From: Bacteroidales bacterium
GTDB taxonomy: Bacteria > Bacteroidota > Bacteroidia > Bacteroidales > P3
DNA length: 15,716 bases
Reading direction: 5' to 3'
Assembly (NCBI GenBank): GCA_016281475.1
Contig: JAEEIS010000212.1
Span: 1 to 15,716 of the forward strand
The stretch's first letter is position 1, and every line of letters begins with the position of its first letter. This document shows, piece after piece, positions 1 to 5,466 of this stretch. The notes under the pieces were generated by a model. It worked only from the letters and a program-made list of their open reading frames with translations, was not told the origin of the DNA and ran no database searches. A program made the translations under genes and the position numbers.

Positions 1-1
1 A

Positions 2-676
2 TGGTTTCTGCTATTGGCTTTGTTCGAGCCTTTCATCTACAGCATCTGCGAGACCAGCGGCGTGCAGCTGGTGAGCGGCAGCATGGCCTCGATTATTGTT
101 GCCACAATACCATTGTTCGTCCCCTTTGGCATGGCGGTGGCGTACAAAGAGAAGGTGAAAGTGATGACGCTCATAGGCATCGTGCTGTCGCTAATTGGAC
201 TGTCTGTAATGCTACTGCCTGGCGGCAAGGAGAACTTGGATGCCAACCCCGTGGGGCTGGCATGGCTGGCGGGTGCGGTGCTGATAGCGGTGTTCTTCAC
301 CATTGTGCTGGTGAAGTTGGTGGACCGCTACAGGCCTTTCACCATCACCGCCTACCAAAACATGTTCGGATGCCTCTATTTCATTCCTTTCATGCTGGCG
401 TTCGACGGTGCGAGCCTGCCTCTGCTCTCCTATTCGGGCAAGATGATTCTGATGCTGCTGGTGCTGGGCATCTTCTGCAGCACGCTGGCATACGTCTGCT
501 ACAACATCGGCGTGGCACGGCTGGGGGCCAGTCCCGCCTGTATCTTCACCAACGCCATCCCCGTGTTCTCGCTGATTGCCGCCCTGCTGATTGGACAGGA
601 ACAATGGTCGTGGAGCAAACCCATCGGCATCGCCATCGTGATAGTTGGCGTGGTGCTGGCACAAATGAAAAATTGA
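2..676 (+). CDS. EamA/DMT-family membrane transporter, C-terminal part (5' end outside window)
   Basis: The frame is open from base 2 and stops with TGA at 674-676, so the start codon lies left of the window; the TTG at 14 is not a convincing start because the frame continues upstream as hydrophobic sequence. About 225 residues remain. They show at least six hydrophobic segments alternating with short charged loops (KEKVKV, DRYRPF, GQEQWSWSKP), the pattern of the drug/metabolite transporter superfamily. The stretch with CETSGVQ followed by GSMASIIVATIPLFV resembles the end of the first EamA repeat, and YNIGVARLGASPACIF with IPVFSLIAALLIGQE resembles the second. Members of this family export small metabolites across the inner membrane; the substrate cannot be read from sequence. 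No partner gene is visible. Family assignment is firm, function is not. Confidence 0.85.
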   Translation, partial: WFLLLALFEPFIYSICETSGVQLVSGSMASIIVATIPLFVPFGMAVAYKEKVKVMTLIGIVLSLIGLSVMLLPGGKENLDANPVGLAWLAGAVLIAVFFTIVLVKLVDRYRPFTITAYQNMFGCLYFIPFMLAFDGASLPLLSYSGKMILMLLVLGIFCSTLAYVCYNIGVARLGASPACIFTNAIPVFSLIAALLIGQEQWSWSKPIGIAIVIVGVVLAQMKN

Positions 677-710
677 GAATTCTCTAGGTAACCTCCAAAA
701 ATATGTTTTG

Positions 711-792
711 ACCACGAATCTCACTAATCTAACGAATTATTATTCGCGCCATTTGTGCTATTCGTGTTCCAAAAAAATGAATAATTAGTGGT
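711..792. repeat. Intergenic inverted repeat built from CACNAAT-type heptamers
   Basis: This lies in the 121-base gap between the convergent transporter and phosphoesterase genes. CACGAAT at 713-719 pairs with ATTCGTG at 760-766. CACTAAT at 722-728 pairs with ATTAGTG at 784-790. An inner hairpin CGAAT/ATTCG (733-737 with 742-746) has a TATT loop. The two longer pairings cross, so they cannot form together. The heptamers are of the same type as those in the arrays near 4.5 and 5.4 kb. It may act at the 3' ends of both convergent transcripts, but it lacks a GC-rich stem and a clean T tract, so it is not called a terminator. Confidence 0.6.
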
Positions 793-797
793 TCTCT

Positions 798-1304
798 CTA
801 ACCTCTAACCCCAATCCCCAATTTATCAAAGTCCAGTATCTCCAGGTCTTTGGGGCTGCCGTCGATGGTGAAGCGCACAAGGGTGCCCACCTTGTGGAAA
901 CCCTGTCGGCCTGCGGCTCCGGGGTTGATATGGAGGATGTTCAGCTCCTTGTCGTACATCACCTTGAGGATATGGCTGTGCCCGCAGACGAAGATGTCGG
1001 GACGGTCGTGCTGCAACACCTTAAGTATGGCAGGGGGATAATGACCGGGCCAGCCGCCAATGTGGGTAATCAGCACCTTGAGCCCCTCGCAAGTGAAGAG
1101 GTTGGAACCGGGCACCCGATAGCGCAGGTCGTAGTCGTCCATATTGCCATAGACTGCGCGGAGAGGCTTAAAGCGGCTCAACTCCTCGTAAACGCCACGA
1201 CCCATGTCGCCAGCATGCCACAGCTCGTCGCAATCCTTAAAGAAAGTATACACCTGCTTAGGCACCACGCCGTGTGTGTCGGAAAGTACTCCTATGCGTC
1301 TCAT
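798..1304 (-). CDS. YfcE/MJ0936-type metallophosphoesterase
   Basis: This 168-residue protein has the full calcineurin-like metal-site set for small phosphoesterases: D9 and H11 in SDTHG, D33 in HAGDMG, N54 and D56 in GNMDD, H81 in LITHIG, and H109/H111 in CGHSH, followed by the NPGA turn at 127-130 typical of the YfcE subgroup. The length fits that family (about 160-185). Members are cytoplasmic, di-metal, mostly Mn-dependent phosphodiesterases or phosphatases, with unclear physiological substrates. The ATG at 1304 overlaps the stop of the upstream ATPase gene by four bases, so translation is probably coupled and the two are one transcript. It ends with TAG at 798-800, facing the transporter gene. 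Family call is firm; substrate is unknown. Confidence 0.9.
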   Translation of the reverse strand: MRRIGVLSDTHGVVPKQVYTFFKDCDELWHAGDMGRGVYEELSRFKPLRAVYGNMDDYDLRYRVPGSNLFTCEGLKVLITHIGGWPGHYPPAILKVLQHDRPDIFVCGHSHILKVMYDKELNILHINPGAAGRQGFHKVGTLVRFTIDGSPKDLEILDFDKLGIGVRG

Positions 1305-1849
1305 TCGTTAGCGTGTATCTCGGCCAGGTTCTCCGCCACCATCTCCTTGAGGTAGCGGATGATGGTGAGGTCGTTCATGCTCATGCCGTCGAGGGCCTCC
1401 TTAATCTCGTCGGTGTCGAAGACAAACTCGCCCTCGTCGGTGGTATAGGTGATGATGAAATGGATATCCTCATGCTGCGAGACGAGCATGACCAACGTCC
1501 CCGTGAGGTCGCCCATCGGCGGGCGGTCCCAATGGTTGTGCTGAAACCAAAATTCCAGCCGCGTGCCTTTGCCCACCTCGCTAGTAATCTGCATGCCCCC
1601 GCCGCAATTCTCGGTATTCATCTTGATGAGGGGCAGCCCCAGTCCCACCTTACGGGTGGTGCGAGAGGTGGTATAGGGGTCCGTCACCTTGGCAAGAAAC
1701 TCGGGCGACATGCCCTTGCCGTTATCCTCAATGGTGAAGTGAAAATCGTTGTCGCGGATGCTGTCGCGTATAGTTAGCCTGACTTCGGTAGAATTTGCCG
1801 CAGTGGAATTCTCCATTAAATCATACACATGCATCGAAAGTTCTTTCAT
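1301..1849 (-). CDS. Free-standing GHKL ATPase-domain protein (histidine-kinase-like, no kinase core)
   Basis: The start is taken at the ATG at 1849, giving 182 residues. The frame is open up to 2071, but that extension would overlap the divergent lipoprotein gene, and the protein from MKELSMHVYDLMENS onward starts exactly as this family does. Visible motifs are the N box (E13-N14-S15), the G1 box D42-N-G-K-G-M, and the G2 box GLGLPL at 69-74 after TSRTTRKVG. There is no dimerisation/phosphoacceptor histidine helix, sensor or membrane segment, so it is not a complete sensor kinase. The C-terminal part (HNHWDRPPMGDL, about 104-115) resembles, from memory, small ATPases found beside NADH-dependent [FeFe] hydrogenase genes in anaerobes; no hydrogenase genes lie in this window. 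It is the first gene of a two-gene unit. Role unknown: an anti-sigma-like or redox regulatory ATPase is possible. Confidence 0.8.
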   Translation of the reverse strand: MKELSMHVYDLMENSTAANSTEVRLTIRDSIRDNDFHFTIEDNGKGMSPEFLAKVTDPYTTSRTTRKVGLGLPLIKMNTENCGGGMQITSEVGKGTRLEFWFQHNHWDRPPMGDLTGTLVMLVSQHEDIHFIITYTTDEGEFVFDTDEIKEALDGMSMNDLTIIRYLKEMVAENLAEIHANE

Positions 1850-1870
1850 AATATTCAATATTTTTCGATG

Positions 1871-1878
1871 CAAAGATA
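1871..1878 (-). promoter_or_regulatory. Candidate Bacteroidota -7 promoter element for the ATPase-phosphoesterase unit
   Basis: On the minus strand these bases read TATCTTTG, a full match to the Bacteroidota -7 consensus TAnnTTTG, 21 bases before the ATG at 1849. That implies a short leader of roughly 15 bases. The usual TTTG at -33 is not seen at the right spacing; an A/T run occupies the spacer. The gap of 61 bases to the lipoprotein start must also hold the promoter of that gene; only a weaker TATTTTTC at 1859-1866 on the plus strand is visible for it. Confidence 0.45.
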
Positions 1879-1910
1879 CTAAAAAAAACAATAAGGCGTT
1901 ACTTATTCGT

Positions 1911-2867
1911 ATGAATTTTTCAAGAAATAGCATCCGCACGATTGCCGCGACGGCATTAATACTACTGACACTCAGTTCGTGCAAGAAGTTCCAAGGCGAT
2001 GTCACCGTGCCCGCCTTTATCCATATCGGCAGCATCGACGTGGTGCGCCAAGCGCAAAATGCACCCTCCAACGAAGACGGATTCTACACCTCCGACATCG
2101 ACGTGGTGGAGCTGGTGTGCTACTTCGAAGGCGATGCCTCCGAAACCCAGCTCGGGGCCTACGAGCTGCCCTGCACCGTGCCCATCCTGCGGCATGGCAA
2201 GATGAAGTACCTCACCATCAACCCCGCCGTCAAGCAGAACGGCGTAGGCGGTGCCCATATCGACTACCCCTTCTACCAACCCATCCGGCTCGAAGACGTC
2301 CCCCTCACCGCCGAAGACACCACCTTTCTGGGCACCTACGACCCAACCACCGGCCGCTACCAGCTGCACACCCACTACTACCCCAAGGGTAACCGGCTGC
2401 GGGTGCTGGCCGAATGCTACTTCGAGCCCACCAGCTTCGCCACCTGCTTCGACAGCAACGTCATCTGGGTGAACAACGACCCCACCGGTGCCTGCACCGG
2501 CCAGGGCTACGGACGCGTACACGTCAATGCCACCGACTCCATCCTCACCTTCGGCTTCACCGACAGCAGCGAGTTCGACCCCGCCAACGCCCGCATCCTC
2601 TACATGGAACTAGAATACAAGACCGACCTCCCCCTCTACATCCACATGCTGGGATTCTCCACCACCGAAGGCAGCACCATCACCTCCAAGTCAGTCATGT
2701 GCATCAACCCCAAAGACCGCTGGAACAAGATGTACGTCAACCTCGGCCGCACCTGGAGCCAGTTCCTCTATCGCACACCCATCTCAGTCTACTTCCAAGT
2801 CGTCAACGAACAAGGCATCGAAGGCGACATACTCATCGACAACATAAAAGTGATTACCACCACATGA
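1911..2867 (+). CDS. Secreted lipoprotein of a Bacteroidota family found next to sugar transferases
   Basis: The start is the ATG at 1911; the frame is open to 1749, but the upstream part would overlap the divergent ATPase gene. The product is 318 residues. A signal peptide with hydrophobic core ATALILLTLSS ends in a lipobox with C24 (LSSC), followed by KKFQGD. The body is predicted mostly beta with no transmembrane segment. The pattern VPAFIHIGSIDVV (about 32-44), then IDVVELVCYF, then ELPCTVPIL, then NPAVKQNGVG and DYPFY, matches from memory a conserved Bacteroidota lipoprotein family with the motif YELPATIPVL; no function is established that I know of. The last stretch, ILIDNIKVI, resembles the closing strand of a jelly-roll. 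The stop overlaps the ATG of the sugar transferase by four bases, so it may serve polysaccharide assembly or anchoring. Confidence 0.8.
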   Translation: MNFSRNSIRTIAATALILLTLSSCKKFQGDVTVPAFIHIGSIDVVRQAQNAPSNEDGFYTSDIDVVELVCYFEGDASETQLGAYELPCTVPILRHGKMKYLTINPAVKQNGVGGAHIDYPFYQPIRLEDVPLTAEDTTFLGTYDPTTGRYQLHTHYYPKGNRLRVLAECYFEPTSFATCFDSNVIWVNNDPTGACTGQGYGRVHVNATDSILTFGFTDSSEFDPANARILYMELEYKTDLPLYIHMLGFSTTEGSTITSKSVMCINPKDRWNKMYVNLGRTWSQFLYRTPISVYFQVVNEQGIEGDILIDNIKVITTT

Positions 2868-4483
2868 CCCCCAACCACAAACAACACACCGCCGTGCACC
2901 ACCCTCCCGAACTGCGCATCGCCCTCCGATACATCCTCTTCGACATCCTCAGCGCCATGCTTGCGTGGGCACTGCTCTTCATCTTCCGCAAGATAGGGCT
3001 CGAAAACCTGCGCCTGCCCGACATCGGGCAGGTATTCGCCGACGCCAACTTCTGGCGCGGCATCGTCATCGTCCCCCTCGGCTGGCTCGCTCTCTACGCC
3101 CTCCAAGGCACCTACAAAAACGTGCTCCGCAAATCTCGCCTCAAGGAATTCCAGCAAACCCTCACCGCCAGCCTCATCGGCGTGGTAGTGCTCTTCTTCG
3201 CACTGCTAATCGACGACCAAGTAGGCAACTACAGGGGCTACTACCTCTCCTTCCTCTTCCTCTTCGCCGTCCACTTCGGCCTCACCTACCTCTGTCGCGT
3301 CATACAGACCTCCTCCACCGTCCGCAAAGTGCACCGCCGCCAGATAGGCTTCCCCACCCTGCTTATAGGCAGCCACAACAAAGCCTACCAAACCTACCTC
3401 GACCTCGAAAACCAAGAAACCTACTCCGGCAACATCTTTGCCGGATACGTGGAAATTGAAAAAGTGGGAAAACATCCGAATGAGACAGACGTATGTCCGC
3501 CAGACATCCTTAATCCTCTTGAGAGGGGAGAGGAACATCCAGTGGACGTTTCTCCAAAGCGGGGGAGTATCTCTTTTCAACCTTCAGTAAGGGCAGACAC
3601 CGGTGTCAGCCCCTACAACTCTCCACCAGAAGAAAGCCGCCTTGCCTCCGTCATCCCCTGTCTGGGTACCGTAGCCAGCGTCCGTCAGCTCATTGCAGAC
3701 CACCACATCGAAGAAGTCATCATCGCCGTCGAAGACAACGAACAGCAGCACCTCCAGCAAATACTGCGCACCCTCGACGGCTGCGGCGACGTCATCATCA
3801 AAATCACCCCCGACGCCCGCGACATCATCCTCGGCATGGTGCGCGTCGACAGCATCTTCCACTCCCCCCTCATCACCATCAACACCCGCCTCATGGAAGA
3901 ATGGCAATACAGCGTCAAGCGCCTCTTCGACATCCTCCTCTCCCTCCTCGCCCTCATCCTCCTCTCGCCCGTCTTCCTCATCACCGCCATCATCGTCAAA
4001 TGCACCAGCCCCGGCCCCGTCTTCTACACCCAGGAGCGCATCGGCTACCAAGGCCGACCCTTCAAGATGCACAAATTCCGCACCATGTACACCGACGCCG
4101 AAGCCTGCGGCCCCGCCCTCTCGCGCGACGACGACCCCCGCATCACCCCCTTCGGTCGCTTCATGCGCAAAGTGCGCCTCGACGAAATCCCCCAGTTCTA
4201 CAACGTCCTCAAAGGCACCATGTCCATCGTCGGCTACCGCCCCGAACGACAGTTCTACATCGACCAAATCGTCCGCCGCTGCCCCGAATACCTCCTCCTC
4301 CAACGCATCAAGCCCGGCATCACCTCATGGGGGCAAGTCAAATACGGCTATGCCAGCAGCGTCGACGAAATGTGCGAACGCCTCAAATACGACCTCCTCT
4401 ACCTCGAAAACATGTCCGTCACCACCGACATCAAAATACTCATCTACACCATCGGCATCATCTTCCAAGGCCGCGGAAAGTGA
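2864..4483 (+). CDS. Undecaprenyl-phosphate sugar phosphotransferase (initiating glycosyltransferase, WbaP/WcaJ-like)
   Basis: The ATG at 2864 overlaps the lipoprotein stop (ATGA). The product is 539 residues. The N-terminal part has four hydrophobic segments (about 21-42, 64-80, 102-117, 127-144), then a Rossmann-like domain from FPTLLIGS (163) to about 325. The C-terminal bacterial sugar transferase domain (about 350-539) shows KRLFDILLS, a membrane segment at 358-378, PVFYTQERIG, KMHKFRTMYTDAE, DPRITPFGRFMRKVRLDEIPQ, SIVGYRPE (where many homologues have GPRPE), KPGITSWGQVKYGY and the terminal FQGRGK. Such enzymes transfer a sugar-1-phosphate from a UDP-sugar to undecaprenyl phosphate at the inner membrane, the first step of capsule, exopolysaccharide or O-glycan synthesis. 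Homologues are usually near 460-480 residues. The excess is largely an insert at about 201-257 with different codon use. The preferred sugar cannot be told. No other glycan genes are in the window. Confidence 0.92.
   Translation: MTPNHKQHTAVHHPPELRIALRYILFDILSAMLAWALLFIFRKIGLENLRLPDIGQVFADANFWRGIVIVPLGWLALYALQGTYKNVLRKSRLKEFQQTLTASLIGVVVLFFALLIDDQVGNYRGYYLSFLFLFAVHFGLTYLCRVIQTSSTVRKVHRRQIGFPTLLIGSHNKAYQTYLDLENQETYSGNIFAGYVEIEKVGKHPNETDVCPPDILNPLERGEEHPVDVSPKRGSISFQPSVRADTGVSPYNSPPEESRLASVIPCLGTVASVRQLIADHHIEEVIIAVEDNEQQHLQQILRTLDGCGDVIIKITPDARDIILGMVRVDSIFHSPLITINTRLMEEWQYSVKRLFDILLSLLALILLSPVFLITAIIVKCTSPGPVFYTQERIGYQGRPFKMHKFRTMYTDAEACGPALSRDDDPRITPFGRFMRKVRLDEIPQFYNVLKGTMSIVGYRPERQFYIDQIVRRCPEYLLLQRIKPGITSWGQVKYGYASSVDEMCERLKYDLLYLENMSVTTDIKILIYTIGIIFQGRGK
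3464..3634. repeat. In-frame repeat-like insert within the sugar transferase gene
   Basis: About 57 codons (residues 201-257) separate the strand FAGYVEIEK from SRLASVIPCLGT, which are close together in the homologues I recall. The host gene nearly always ends codons in C or G, mostly C; here the third base shifts to A/T, with codons such as CAT, AGG, CGG, GGG, CCA and CTT. The encoded peptide is rich in P, E, S and G and has no recognisable fold. The segment holds a small palindrome at 3515-3526 (CCTCTTGAGAGG) and a 12-base perfect palindrome at 3596-3607 (GACACCGGTGTC). The region around the second recurs outside genes near 12.35 kb. The frame stays open throughout. The edges are estimated to within a few codons. 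Confidence 0.7.
3585..3624. repeat. Dispersed palindromic repeat, copy 1 (inside a gene)
   Basis: The core GACACCGGTGTC (3596-3607) is its own reverse complement. Flanking GGGC and GCCC extend the stem to 3591-3612 with one A/A mismatch. It matches copy 2 at 12334-12375 in the same orientation: 24 of 26 bases agree over 3594-3619 against 12344-12369, and similarity continues on both sides with single-base gaps. It is translated here as part of the insert (RADTGVSPYNS). Confidence 0.75.
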
Positions 4484-4612
4484 TGAGTGATGAGTGATTC
4501 GTGAATGGTGAATAGACAATACATATGTCCTTTCACAATTCACTAATCACTAAAATCACCATTCACTAATCACCACATTTGTCGAATCACCAATCACCAA
4601 TCACAAATCACA
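4481..4612. repeat. Heptad repeat array, copy A
   Basis: The array begins at the TGA stop codon of the sugar transferase. The left arm is TGATGAG-type units (TGATGAG, TGATGAG, TGATTCG, TGAATGG, TGAATAG). A core at about 4515-4532 contains the palindrome ACATATGT. The right arm consists of units of the complementary type (TCACAAT, TCACTAA, TCACCAT, TCACCAA, TCACAAA) with a second unique core around 4571-4586 (CACCACATTTGTCGAA). The period is seven bases. It fills most of the 156-base gap before the FKBP gene; the remaining bases up to 4639 are A-rich leader. Spacing and unit structure are unlike a CRISPR. Confidence 0.85.
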
Positions 4613-4639
4613 AAAACATTAAAAATCAAACAATAAAAA

Positions 4640-5335
4640 ATGAAACAATCCGTCATTCCAGCAATCCTCATCCTCGCCCTCCTCACCTCCTGCGGCAACA
4701 CCCCCGAACACACCGTTCTCCACAACCAGCAGGACACCCTCAGCTGGGCCATGGGCATGAGCCTCGCACAGACAGCCCAAAGCGGCTTCTACCAATTCGA
4801 CCAGAAAATCGTCCGCCAGGCCTTCGAAAACACCCTGAGCGGCGGCAAACAGCCCCTCGACGAACAAACCTACCAAGCCGCCTGCGACTACATCGCATTC
4901 CTTGCCCAAAAACACACCCGCGACCAAGCCAAAGCCTCCGGCCAGCAAGCCGACAGCCAGCAGCAGCAATACCTCGCCAAGCTCGTAGCCGACAACCCCA
5001 ACATCAAGCAGGCCCCCAAAGGCTACTGCTACGAAGAGCTGCGCAAGGGCAGCGGCCCCAACGCCAAAGAAGGCCAGCGCATACGTTTCGACTTCAAAGG
5101 GACAGAAATGATCACTGGCCGCCTCATCGAGCAGACCTACGGCGTGCGCGAACCCATCATCCACGTGCTCGGCTCGCCCATGTTCGAAGGGCTCCTCGAC
5201 GGAATGAAAATGATGAACGCCGGCAGCAAATACCGCTTCTACTTCCCCTACCAGCTCGTAACCGGAGCCAACGGAATCCCCCCCTACACCCCCGTCATCT
5301 ACGAAGTAGAGCTGCACGAAATCTACAAAGACTGA
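4640..5335 (+). CDS. FKBP-type peptidyl-prolyl isomerase-like lipoprotein
   Basis: The product is 231 residues. The signal peptide ends in a lipobox LLTSC with C18, so it should be membrane-anchored in the envelope. Residues 30-120 are helical (SWAMGMSLAQ onward, with a Q-rich stretch at 102-110) and resemble the FKBP N-terminal dimerisation domain; residues about 128-229 form the FKBP C-terminal domain (YEELRKGSGP, RIRFDFKGTEMITG, FEGLLDGMKMMNAGSKYRFYFP, IPPYTPVIYEVELHEI). By hand alignment to human FKBP12, the pocket residues are replaced: Y26 by F152, D37 by E164, F46 by H175, W59 by L185, Y82 by T208, F99 by Y221. Isomerase activity is therefore doubtful, while a chaperone role remains possible. 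The start follows an A-rich leader and no Shine-Dalgarno site is evident. It stands alone between two heptad arrays and converges on the giant T9SS gene. Confidence 0.85.
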   Translation: MKQSVIPAILILALLTSCGNTPEHTVLHNQQDTLSWAMGMSLAQTAQSGFYQFDQKIVRQAFENTLSGGKQPLDEQTYQAACDYIAFLAQKHTRDQAKASGQQADSQQQQYLAKLVADNPNIKQAPKGYCYEELRKGSGPNAKEGQRIRFDFKGTEMITGRLIEQTYGVREPIIHVLGSPMFEGLLDGMKMMNAGSKYRFYFPYQLVTGANGIPPYTPVIYEVELHEIYKD

Positions 5336-5358
5336 CAATAAGATGAAAGTTGGATTTA

Positions 5359-5466
5359 GTGATGAGTGATGTGTGAATTGTGATGTGTGAATTGTGAAAG
5401 GACATATGTATTGTCAATTCACCATTCACTAATCACCACATTTGTCGAATCACTATTCACCATTCA
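5359..5466. repeat. Heptad repeat array, copy B
   Basis: This fills the gap between the convergent FKBP and giant-protein genes and runs into the last codons of the latter. It starts with TGATGAG-type units, including a perfect 14-base tandem pair at 5366-5379 and 5380-5393. Bases 5387-5415 are the exact reverse complement of 4515-4543 in copy A (29 bases). Bases 5419-5453 are identical in direct orientation to 4556-4590 (35 bases). Within this copy GTGAATTG (5387-5394) can pair with CAATTCAC (5415-5422) around a 20-base loop. It may mark the 3' ends of both transcripts. Confidence 0.85.

Noticed and set aside
1749..1910. Longer N terminus for the lipoprotein
   Set aside because: The ATG at 1911 gives a proper signal peptide and lipobox; the extension lies over the antisense ATPase gene.
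1850..2071. Longer N terminus for the GHKL ATPase
   Set aside because: It would overlap the divergent lipoprotein gene and its signal sequence. The family begins at MKELS, and a -7 promoter element sits inside the extension.
3584..4303. 239-codon minus-strand frame opposite the sugar transferase
   Set aside because: It is rich in D, E, V and G as expected from reading C-ending codons backwards, and it lies opposite conserved sugar transferase motifs.
4481..4612. Heptad array as a CRISPR
   Set aside because: Units are seven bases with no spacers of 25-45 bases and no cas genes nearby.
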